This document shows, in pieces, positions 53,401-64,000 of a stretch of 64,000 bases of DNA. The notes under the pieces were generated by a model. That model was not told the origin of the DNA. It ran no database searches and saw only the letters and a program-made list of their open reading frames with translations. Position 1 is the stretch's first letter, and every line of letters begins with the position of its first letter. The stretch comes from Adineta steineri. Its lineage: Eukaryota > Rotifera > Eurotatoria > Adinetida > Adinetidae. A program made the position numbers and the translations under genes. The stretch spans positions 32,232 through 96,231 of the forward strand of contig CAJNOI010000266.1 of assembly GCA_905250115.1 (NCBI GenBank), written 5' to 3'.

Positions 53401-54780
53401 TGACGTTTTACTTATTGTATGCAAAAGAATAAATATATATTTACCTTCATATTATAATTACCTATTATTGATAACGAGACATCATAATTTGTGATTTTTC
53501 TCATGAAAAAAACTAGGTAGCGTTCATCCGATGGATTCGCTGACCCTTTTTTGAAAGAAAACTTTCTTTGATTATTATTAACAAGTATCGCTCGTCTAGA
53601 GACTAGCTTATCTCTTTCTTGCAGAAAACTTGTTCTACAATACTATTGAACTTTTTACTTGTACAGTTTGCAAAAATTAACATCAGATTTGAGTTCTTCG
53701 ATCTCAATTACTCTTCGGCTAACAAATAAAGGTGATCTTTTGTTTAAAAAAAATGTTTCTCAAAAATATTTTGAAAAATAATGTCAGATTCGAGTTCCTC
53801 GACTTGGAAAACTTGTCGGTCAAACTTTATAAAAAAAATGGTCCTGTGTCTAAAAAAATTGGTACTGAAAAAAAGTTCAAAAAACTAATCTCGGATTTGG
53901 ATTCCCCGAACCCGATTACCTTTGTTCAATCATTTTCTGATGACCATTGATATGTTTCCATTGATTTATAAAATGCTGCAATCTGATTGGCTTAGACAAA
54001 CGGACAAACTTTAAGCATTTTAACCACCCTGTTTAACGAGCCTATAACCCTTTCTTTCAGAAAAGGGAATTAGAACAACAAGAAAAATAATGATTGCGTT
54101 GGCGAGATACGGTTAATGGCAGATTTTTCTGTCGTATCAATGGAGATAGAAATTGTAAGCTTCTTACGGCTTTTCTGTGGCACTAAGTATGAAGAAAGTT
54201 TTATACTATCCACTTATCTCTTATATGTAATGTATTGAAGATTTCTTCCAATCCATCTCTTATAAATAGATAAAGGACATACTTATCGTATACTTGATTG
54301 TCTCAAACAGTTTTTCATTCTATTTCTTATCTCAATATAATTACATTGTTCTTATTTTATATTGTAGAACCTACATTCCTTTTTATCAGTCAATGATTAT
54401 TCGTTAGCCTCATTTTCTTGTTCGTCGATATAACACGATGTTTTACATGGTACAAATATAATGTGTCTTGGAGTAATAAAGAGGGAGACCATTGATAAGT
54501 AACGTGTTCGCCGAGTTTGAATTATTAAATAAAATATCGTGCAATGAATCAAACATTTATTGATTAACATAAGTTTGATACCACTTAGAAGCATACGACT
54601 CTATTTTAAGTTACAATTTCGTTCTTGCTTAAGGAACTCATCAGTTATAGTTGCAATTTATAGATACATGGAGTTATGAATAAACCTAACTATTTGTAAC
54701 AGTTCTAATCTATTAAAAAATCAACAATAATGCAAAGAAACAGCAACAAAAATGTTTAATTAATATTCTTTTAGTAATAT
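53401..54780. other. Right flank, middle part, no recognised gene
   Basis: Three diverged copies of a block like TCAGATTTGAGTTCTTCGA occur near 53682, 53783 and 53888, about 100 bp apart. An open frame of 72 codons at 53732-53950 covers them but shows no family. Nothing else is recognised. Confidence 0.4.
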
Positions 54781-54781
54781 A

Positions 54782-54846
54782 TGGGTGTGGGTAAGTATCG
54801 TTATAGATGAATCATGATGAGCTACATCCACACCCACACCCACCTC
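54782..54846. repeat. Telomere-like inverted repeat downstream of the polyketide synthase
   Basis: TGGGTGTGGGTAAG and, 25-30 bp later, CTACATCCACACCCACACCC form an imperfect hairpin. It lies 210 bp past the stop codon of the polyketide synthase. Confidence 0.6.
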
Positions 54847-55058
54847 TCAAAATGCTGAATTTCTGAAATATTCTATTCAAGTACTGAGATGCATAAATGT
54901 CACTTGTGAGTTCTTTTATTTTGATGATTAAGAATTCTACGAGTATTTCTATAGTATGATATCTGATAAACATTAGAATTAGTAAATGAAAAAATCGAGT
55001 TCAAACTAAGCCCATCACTAATGTCCGAAGAGTGTTAATGTTAATATCATTTTTGATT

Positions 55059-58000
55059 CTATTTGTCCAAAAGAAGCAATCGACTATCGATAATCATTAA
55101 ATGATCTTTGAGTTGTTTTATCATTTCATGTGCAATGATTTCTTCCTGGTTGTTGCGGACGGCCACTAACTGATAAGGTCCACGTGGTTGAACACGACGC
55201 ATTTGCAAAATCATATCACGAGCAGAAGTAGATGTTGTTGATGTTACTGATGGTATTTTGATAGCATAAATGACAGCTGATTTTGTTTGACTTTGTTGGT
55301 CAAATATTTTGTCAATGAATAATTTATTTAGGTTATTAGTATTAGTTGGTGATTGCTCTGTAATACAGAAGAAAACATCACCATAACACTGCAGTGAATG
55401 TTGAAGACAGGTGATATTCTCTATACCAGTGTAATTAGAGTTGTGAGATAGTTTTATTTCATGTTCTTTAATTAGATCAGCATCCATGTGTTCTCCTTTA
55501 GTAATCGTTGATACAGCTTGATGTCGTTCGTTAAGCTTATTTTGAATTACTGTTGCAATAATTTCAATAGAATATCCTTGAAGTAGATCAACTAATGGTA
55601 CATAAACACTGGTCTCTTGTCCTAACCAATTATATAGTGAAAGAGCTGCTAATGAGTCCATACCTTGGCTAGTCAGTGAACGATCAACGAGGATACGATC
55701 AATATCGGCTGCTCCTAGAATCCGTGCTACAGCCATCTGAATTCGTTCAATGATAGTTTCTTTTCGATTCAAGTTCAAAGTAGTAGTGCTATTGAGTCCT
55801 TTTGATGCCGTTGACACATTTGTGAGGTTGATAACAGTGTAACGTTCTTCTACAATTATATTCAATTGAAATATCGGTATTTTGTGACGTCTTTCATATA
55901 ATTTTTGCCAATTAACAGCAAAAATAACAGGACATGGGCAAGTCTTCTGATTTGTATGGAAGCGTTCGATCAACTCGAATACAGCTATTGGTGGCAATAC
56001 TTCAAAACCATGTGTGCTTTGTAAAGTGCTAAGCATATCTCGTTGTCGATGAAACATGCCTGCACCACTTACAGCAGGCAAGCTAACGGAGAGAGCAGGT
56101 AAACTTAGTTGAGTCATACGATAGTAAGCAAGAGCATCAAGAAATTGATTACCAGCATTGTAACCAGACGATGCCACTTCAAGTAGATGATTTCGAATTG
56201 ATGAGAACATGACGAAAAAGTGTAGAGGAGCATGAGTGAGTTGCGTTACTTGATGAAGAATCCAAGCACCACGAACTTTTGCTGCTAAAACATGTGCCAA
56301 ATATTCTTGTGTCATTTTAGCCAAAGTCCGGTCTTCTGCAACGACAGCACTGTGAATAACTCCTCGAATAGGATAAGACGTTCGACTTAATTTTTCGATC
56401 AGATCATATACTTGATCAAAATTTGTCACATCTGCTTGAACAACATCAACATGAGCCTGATATTCATGTGTTGTTTGTTTCAATCGTAACCAATCGTCAT
56501 ATTGTGGATTTGAAGATTGTTCAAGTTCAGCTAATGTCCGACGACTCATAAGAATAATACGTTTTACACTTCGTTTCTCTATCATCCACCGAGACATTGT
56601 CAATCCAAGGCCACCAAAGCCACCAGAAATCAAAATTGTTCCTTGTTGGCAAACATTTGACGGAAACATAATATCATTATCTAAATTTATATTCATTAGA
56701 ATCATAATGAAAGATTAGTAAAGGTTACCTTCAGATAAATTATTATGATGTACGCTGTTCAGACTGAGTGGTTCATTAGAATTGGTTAGGCGAACAACAG
56801 CTTTGCCCATAACTTGACCACTATTACATCTCATAAATGCATCAATCACTTGAGATGGTTCATACACAACTGTAGGTTCGATTGTTTTTAATTTGCCTTG
56901 AATAAGTAAATCAATCATTTCTTGTAACATAGCAGAACAAATGTCTCGATGTCTCTGACAAAGTGAAACTAAATCAATGACATGAAAACTACAATCTGAT
57001 CGAAAGTCAAACATAGACAATTGAGTCTTGCCAAAAACATCTCGTTTTCCCCATTCAACAAAATGACCATGATCAGCAAGTAGTTTAATGGATTCTTGTA
57101 GAAGAATACCTGATAGAGAATTAATGACAACATCAACACCATGAGGTAGAATACTTCTCACACCACTAACAAAAGAAGTATCTCGACTATTAAATACATG
57201 TTCGACACCACAATGCTCACGTAAAAACCGTCGCTTTTCTTCAGTTCCAGCTGTAGCTAAAACGCGAGCACCAATCCATTGGCAATACTGTATACAAATT
57301 TGACCAGCACCACCTGTTGCAGCATGAATAAGAACAGTTTGATCACGTCGCAAATGGACGCGATATTTGAGAGAATAGATGACTGTCAAACATATGACGG
57401 GCATAACCGATAATTGTTCATCGGTGAGAGTACACTCGGATGGAATACGCACTACTTGTGTTGAGTCGACAGTGATATGTGAATGGAATACACCACGTAC
57501 AGAGATGCCTATGACATGATCACCTGGTTGAAAACTGACACTAGGGCACGCACGTATGATAGTCCCAACAAAATCTGAACCAGGTTCAGTGTCTCGATTC
57601 ATATGTGGCTGATGTTCATCTAGTTGTGCAAACTTACGAGTATGTGGATACAGACCTCGTGCTTTCAATACGTCACGAAAGTTAATACCTACACAGTGAA
57701 TTTGAACTTCTACCATGCCTGGTAATAATTCTTTTGCTCTATTGTCGGGAGACCATGTTAATTCTGTGAGAAAACGAGATGGAGGCACACGAAGACAGAA
57801 TGGTTGTTGATTAACATCTTGTTGAGGAATAATAGAACTTTGTTTTAGTTCTGATTGCTCTTCTTTTTTATCATGTGTTCGTAACATTTCATAATGCCAT
57901 GTGATATGTTTGACTTTCTTTTCATATGTGTCAAGACGAAGAACAATCTCATCAGTAATCTTTATATATCGAGAAGTTACCATATATTGTACCAAAGCAT

Positions 58001-61000
58001 GAACAAGTCCCGAGTCATTAATCATTGTGAGTGGTGCTTGTAGATCAATGAGCTTCAATCGATGTTGTTCATATTCAACCATCAAACTTCGTACAAGACC
58101 AATAAGTGGTGATTGAATTATATTGCACTCAGAACCAGTATTTAACTGCGCATGCCTTGTGATAACAAATATAAATGGGAGAAAATTAGGTGATACTGCG
58201 TGAATTATTTGAAGAAGTTGAATGAATATGCCACAAATAGACTCTTCCTGTTCTTTAAATGCTAAATCGCTATTGTCACTGAGACAAGTTTGCTCGAATG
58301 GCCAAGCAAAAACAATATATAGTTGTTTATAGGTAGTCATCATTGTTTGAAGTACAGAACGAATTTTGTCAATCGTTGATGTAGATATATCCAAAAATCG
58401 AATATTTGAACATGGCAAAAGTGGTATGATGTTATGCCCAAGACTTTGAGGATCGTTTTTGGCAAATATTAACCATGCTTGATGTTTTCTTTCATCGAGT
58501 GTCTGTAGTACATTATGAGATATTGTCTTACGAGCGATAATTAATGTACTTTCATATTCACTCATCACCGTCTCAACATTTTCGAATCCACCAATTTCTT
58601 GTAAAACTGTACTCCATTGATGAATATCATGAAGTGCACGTTTATTACTCGATGGTAACCACCAATGATCGAGTAAACCAAAGATAAGATCAAAATAGAG
58701 AGGAACATCAGTTAATTCAAGTAATAAAAGAAGACCATTGGGAACAAGTAAATGGCGAAGATTAACTAATGATCTCATCAAATCTTCACAATCCTGTAGT
58801 TTATTTGCAGCAAACACAATATCAAACGATTCGAATGGAATTTTTTCAAGGATTTCATTGTTAAATAAGTCAATTGTTTGATCGTATATTATATTTAAAT
58901 GAGTTTGATCAACTAAATGTGTCTCAAATAGTTGTTCAGCTTGTGCGAGCTGTACTGGATCCATATCCACATAATGTAAATCAATCCATAAACTTGTTTG
59001 ACGTGATAAATTAAGTAAGAGATGAAGAGCAGGTAAAGCGTCCAAGTGTTCTCCTCTAGCAAACCAAAGTACACGTAGTCGTCGATCATTAAATGATCCA
59101 TGACTACTCTGATCATTTACGATATGAAGATGTCGACATATTGCATGAAATATCTGTTGTGTTTTATTTCCACTAATAATAGTTTTTATTTGTTGCAATG
59201 CTCGTTCAGTTTCGCTGTTTCCTAAAAATATATCGAATCCATTTTGTTCTCCAGTAAAAACGTCTTTCAGGCGTGAACCATATGTGTCCAATGAAATGAG
59301 AAGTGGTTTAAGGCGAGGAAAACGATCAATTAAATATCTAAGACGAATTTGTGTAGAATGTAATGTTATTGGTTCATGTAAAATAGTGACAAGAGAGTTA
59401 CACGCATTTAATAAAGGACGATACTTATTATCGAGGATACTTAGATCGAGATCTTTTATTGCTAGTTGCGCATAGCATGCAGCTAACTCGTTGAATGGTT
59501 CAATTGAGTCAATCAAATCTTGATTACTAACAACATCGATTCCGTCACTACGAATCTGGTCGAGTGACGGAAGTGAGCCAGCTACACTTGTTATTATTGG
59601 TGAATCCATCCATCTTTTTTCCATACAATAGTCGTTTATAACTGTGTCTAATTGTCCACAACGACCTACATTAGGCAAATCAGCAGCTGCATTTAATTTG
59701 TCAAAAATGGACTTCTCTAATGCCCATCGACCAGATTGTACACCTTGAACTTGTTGATATATAAGACCTTCAAAAATGAACATCGGTTCATTGATTGTCA
59801 TGTCGTTACTAGGTAGAATCAATAAGTCACAAGTGTATGTTCGCTCTTGACTTAGGCCAGAAACGGTATCATGATAGTTTCCACGCAGTTCAACATTTGA
59901 GTGGGGTGTGTTCACTTTGTTCGTAACAGTAAATTTGTGAATACTAACAGGAAGGACTGTGCAATCAACACCAGGTAACAAAAGTACAGGTGGTTGCAAA
60001 AAAGTATCCAGCATACTTGGATGAAGCAAATGGTAACAAGAGAGATCAATAATTGCATCAAGATTATTCTGAATTTGAGCAATAACTGTAGATGTCGTAC
60101 CACATAATGATTGTATGTTTCGAAAAGAAGGTCCATATTGATAACCTCGTGTTAATAAATGAGTATAAATACTGGTTACATCACTCGTGGACCAGGTATT
60201 GTAAGTTGCACTGGAAGAAAGTAGTGTTGTTAATTTTTGTTGAACACCATCCATCTCAATATAACCATGAGCATGTAGAGTGAATTCACGTAGTGAATAT
60301 TGATTAAGAGTTTCTGGATCGACAAAAGAATCGACAATATCAATACTTGCCATACCTGATGAGCGCATACAATCTGAACCAGCCGATGTCCATGGTCGAC
60401 TATAGACAAACCATTCACGAACTGGTATGACAATTTGTGTGAACACTTCTGTTAACTCATGCTCATTAAGACTGAGAGCTTTAACAAACTTGATTTGTTT
60501 TAAAACAAGTGAAGATTGTTTGGCGGCTGATGGTAGAAATAACTGGTGACAAGCAGCTGTTACAAGTTCCAGATAAGCAACAGCAGGAAAGAGAATTGCA
60601 TCTTGAATTTTATGATCTTTCAAATAAGCATATTGTGGTAGATTAACATTGAGAAGACTCTTCCACGTAGCACTTGTTTGTCCTGTTAGTTGACGGACAC
60701 CCAATAAGGGATGAATAGGAATACGATTAGCCAAGCGTGTAATAACTGAATCTTTTGATTCATACCAACATGAACTAAGATCAAATGCATACAACGGAAA
60801 ATCATCAAATAATTGTTCATTATCTATCATCGGTGATATATCTCGAGTGTGAAAATAATGTTGCCAAACATGGGACGATGTCGTTAGCTGTGCGAGACTA
60901 GTAAGTAATGTTATTTGTTCATTTTCTTTTCGTTTTAATGTTGGAAGAATAAGTGGGTGGCTATTTGTCGATTGATAACACTCTCCAATAGATGTAGCCA

Positions 61001-63643
61001 AGACTGGATGTGGTGAAAGTTCAAGAAAAACAGTTGGAGCATCATGTTGTTGAATTGATGCCATAGCATCACGAAATCGAACACATTGTCTCACATTTGA
61101 CCACCAATAATGAGCATCGACTGGTATCTGGTCACTTAATTTACCACCAGTTACACTCGAATAAAGATTAGCTTTAGCACATTTCGGATTGAATATTTGT
61201 TGAGAGTCTTTTAGAGGAAGTCCTTGAATATCTTTAAGCGACGATAACATCTCTTTTTCTATGTCGAATCGATCCATCTGATACGAATGAAATGCATTTT
61301 CAATACGAAGACGAGCTTTAAAAACATTGGGATAAAATGTTGAGAGTGTCTGTTGTAATTCATCAATAATATTTTCATCTCCACTTAATGTTACTGAACG
61401 AGGACTGTTAACAACAGCAATACAAACAAGATGTTCAATGCCCTTGAGAAGTTTATTTTGTACTTCTTCTTCACTCATGGATACAGCTAACATGCGACCA
61501 CCTTGTCGTGTATTACGATTTTGAAGACGTGATCGATGGTAAACAATACGAACAGCTTCTTGCAAAGTGAGACGACCAGCAACAAAAGCAGCTGCCTGAT
61601 CTCCAGCACTATGTGAGACGATTGTTGAAGGATAAATATTCCATGAAACGAGTAAAGCAGCCAGTCCAACTTGAATAGCAAATAAAGCTGGTTGAGCAAC
61701 ATTCGTATCATTAATACGAGATTCGTCTTCACTCTTTTTGTCAATTAATTCTTCCAGCAGACGCCATTCACCATTGTTGATCTTTGTCATTTTAGCATCG
61801 ATCAATTGAATCCATCGAGTAAAAACCGGTTCACTTTCATACAATTGTCGACCCATAGCCCACCATTGAGGACCTTGTCCACTAAAAACGAAACATATCT
61901 TCGCTAGTGTTATTGCCGGACGTATGAATATAGAAAGACCGAGTAATGACTCTTCAACAAGGAAAGCATTGATTTGTTCTTGAAGTTGTTTAATATCGGC
62001 AAATACAAAGACGGCTAAGTGTGCATGACTAATAGTACGTTTTAGAAGAAGTTGTTGAGATATGCGTTGAAGAACTGAATGATTACTTTCCACATCTGCT
62101 ACTGATGTCTTTTGTAACCATTGATTAAATTGAGATACTTGATGGTTTAGAGATTTACGACTTTTTGCTGAAAGAGAAAAAAATTAAGTACATCATTTGA
62201 TCAGAAAATTTTATATTTATGTAACTCACTTGAGAAGATAAAGATAAAATATTGTTTGCTCTTCATATCATTTTCAGATCTGTTCATAGCTGAAGTTTTA
62301 CTTGGGTGATATTCTTCAACAATAGCATGTACATTGTTGCCTCCGATGCCAAATGAATTAATGCCCATAGCTATGGAATCAATGTTATTACCTGAAGGAA
62401 ATGGTACGGGATGTTGGACAACATGAAGATTATATCGTTGTGCTTCAATATTTGGATTTAATGATGTAAAGTGCATATTTGGTGGAATAGTCCGATGATG
62501 CATACACATAGCAATTTTAATTAATCCAGCAAAACCAGCTGCTCCTTCTGCGTGCCCTAAATTACTCTTAACAGAACCAATCAATAAGGGCGGATCAAAA
62601 CAAGATCGATTGAAAAATTGTCCTAAACAATTAGCTTCAATGGGATCACCAACTGGTGTACCAGTTCCGTGTGCTTCAACGTAAAAAATGCGTCGAGGAT
62701 CAAAGTCTGCTCGCTTGTAAATATCATTGAATAGACGTGCCTGACCAGCAGTTGATGGAACAACAAAACTGTTCTTATCTTCATTTCCATCATGGTTACT
62801 CAGTACATCACGTAGAACACAATATATACGATCATTATCACGTTCAGCATCGCTCAGTCGTTTCAATAACAGAAGACCAAGCCCATCACCTTTCGCATAA
62901 CCATTTGCATCGACACTAAACGATCGACTTCGTCCATCAGGTGAAACAGCGCCCATAATCAAACCATTTACAAGATTCTCTGGTGAATAGACAGCATTCA
63001 CTCCACCACATATAGCCATATCTGCTTCGTTTGTGCGAAGACTTTGCACAGCTAAATGTACAGCCTCCAGCGACGATGAACAGGCAACATCTAATGATAC
63101 GTTAGGACCTTGTAAATTAAAATGATAGGATAATCGAGCAGCAGCATTGTAGAGCAAACTATTAGGTCCATGAAATCTCGATCGATGTTCAGGCTCCATG
63201 CGAAATGATGTTATAGCATGATCTATGGAAAATTGTCCAATATGGACAGATGTTCTTGAACCATTCATTTTCTCCATACTATATCCAGCATCGTCAAGTA
63301 AATGAACAAATTTGAGCATAAGTAATCGGTGACATGGATCGATACTGCCTGCCTCGGCATCGGACAGACCGAAGAAACTTGGTTCAAACATATCCCATTG
63401 ATTATTTGATAGGAAATATCCTCGACGAATAAGTTTTTGTCGAAATTGTCCATCATTATCCTTGTTAAACATATGAGCACAATAAGACTCGAGATCAAGT
63501 CGATCACGCGAAATTGCACTACCTACATCTCGACTATCCTTCAATACATGCCATAAATCGTTGGCAGAATGAATGTCACCTGCAAATTCACAGGCTATGC
63601 CTACAATAGCCACTGGTTCTAATCGATTGTTGGAAGTTGACAT
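55059..63643 (-). CDS. Highly reducing-type multidomain polyketide synthase, KS-AT-DH-MT-psiKR-ER-KR-ACP-(TE remnant)
   Basis: Exons (minus) 63643-62230, 62167-56729 and 56680-55059 join in phase, 2824 residues with two short introns. KS (about 10-445): Cys188 in DVACSSS, His325 in EAHGTGTP, His364 in NLGHAEGA. AT (about 565-870): GQGPQ, Ser658 in SHSAGD, His765 in AFHSYQ. DH (about 955-1250): His990 in LKDHKIQDAILFP and a downstream HPSMLDTFLQ. MT-like and structural KR regions follow; the MT glycine motif is degraded (VLWFARGEHLD). ER (about 1940-2260): HAATGGAGQ. KR (about 2285-2480): SGGFGGLG, Ser2444/2445, Tyr2458. ACP: Ser2627 in QGMDSLAAL. The last 50 residues resemble a thioesterase (VQPRGPYQL) without GXSXG. 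Predicted to build a reduced carbon chain from malonyl units on its own ACP; product unknown. No phosphopantetheinyl transferase or tailoring gene lies in the window. Few introns and telomere-like flanks suggest horizontal acquisition. Confidence 0.95.
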
Positions 63644-64000
63644 CAGAATTTACTAAATACGAATTAATGGGTCAATACGAGAAATAAATGAAAAATCTAA
63701 AAACGTATCAATCTAAAATACACAAATGTCAAAGAAAATTCTATATTTTAAAGAGAACATCGAAATAAAAACACGACTTTTTGAGCATCCTTACCAATCG
63801 TTTACTGTTGATCTAAAAAAAAAGAATCGAAATTTTTATATTATTCCAGTAATAAATTTTTTGAGTATGACTGATTTTTCGATTACCTTTGTGAAGTATT
63901 TCATGTCAAATAAGTTATTTTGAACACCATTAGATATAAACTTAAGGAAGATGTGAGGGTGTGGATGTGGGTGTGATGTAGAGAGACGATCAATAACCAC
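63644..64000. other. Upstream region of the polyketide synthase
   Basis: AT-rich leader and promoter region. A telomere-like G-rich tract begins at about 63953; no gene is recognised. Confidence 0.5.
63953..63980. repeat. Telomere-like G-rich tract at the right edge
   Basis: GAGGGTGTGGATGTGGGTGT matches the G-strand of the other copies. The complementary C-strand half, if present, would lie beyond the window. Confidence 0.55.

Noticed and set aside
53732-53950. 72-codon frame as a real gene
   Set aside because: No recognisable domain; it overlaps three diverged noncoding repeats and has no splice context.
56700-56735. Stop codon splitting the polyketide synthase into two proteins
   Set aside because: A GT-AG intron of 48 bp (56681-56728) removes the stop and restores the KR frame exactly.
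62168-62229. KS as a separate short protein ending after FIFSS
   Set aside because: A GTGAGT donor and TTTCTCTTTCAG acceptor join it in phase to the AT-bearing exon.

Overview
The window is a compact, AT-rich, intron-rich animal genome segment, most likely from a bdelloid rotifer. The evidence is indirect: short GT-AG introns (often 45-70 bp), pyrimidine-AG sites directly in front of several start codons (as expected for spliced-leader trans-splicing), interspersed TGTGGG-like tracts resembling the bdelloid telomere repeat, an animal-type alternative NADH dehydrogenase, a secreted FG-GAP/VCBS protein with a Ser/Thr-rich stalk, and a large polyketide synthase. No species can be named from the sequence alone.

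Layout. (1) Left accessory flank, about 1-4.3 kb: a three-exon secreted protein (signal peptide, PAN/apple-like region, Ser/Thr stalk, FG-GAP repeats) with telomere-like inverted repeats inside its second intron and just downstream. (2) Conserved core, about 4.9-51.5 kb: RNA polymerase II subunit RPB2 (minus); alternative NADH dehydrogenase, LSM1 and PAN2 (plus, closely spaced; PAN2 is cut by a 100-N gap); a Pro/Gln-rich unknown protein; a 14-3-3 protein; a 4.5-kb gene-poor stretch with one candidate secreted peptide; a Toll-type leucine-rich-repeat receptor without a TIR domain; a single-exon ubiquitin-conjugating enzyme; a CCDC66/CSPP1-like coiled-coil protein; two serine palmitoyltransferase small subunits in tandem; ILRUN; a conserved protein of unknown function; glycogen phosphorylase; the ER transporter SLC35B1; and AP-3 delta. 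(3) Right accessory flank, about 51.5-64 kb: degenerate tandem repeats, more telomere-like inverted repeats, a short relic that matches the polyketide synthase, and an 8.5-kb coding sequence for one multidomain reducing polyketide synthase (KS-AT-DH-MT-psiKR-ER-KR-ACP plus a broken thioesterase-like tail).

How the parts relate. The core genes are ordinary metazoan housekeeping genes with many introns; I reconstructed their exons by reading frame, splice sites and known family sequence, and the phases close in every case. Three pairs are head-to-head with 250-360 bp between starts (RPB2/NDH2, E2/CCDC66-like, SLC35B1/AP3D1), which suggests shared promoters. LSM1 and PAN2, both factors of deadenylation-dependent mRNA decay, lie in the same orientation 156 bp apart. 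The polyketide synthase and the FG-GAP gene differ in character from the core: few introns, telomere-like flanks and, for the synthase, a family that animals mostly lack. This fits the known pattern of horizontally acquired biosynthetic genes in bdelloids, but origin needs a phylogeny that I cannot run.

The observations I rate highest are the polyketide synthase with its thioesterase-like end lacking the nucleophile motif, the Toll-type receptor with no TIR domain, the confinement of telomere-like inverted repeats to the two accessory flanks, the synthase relic 6 kb from the intact gene, and a hAT-type MITE with perfect 8-bp target duplication in a PAN2 intron.
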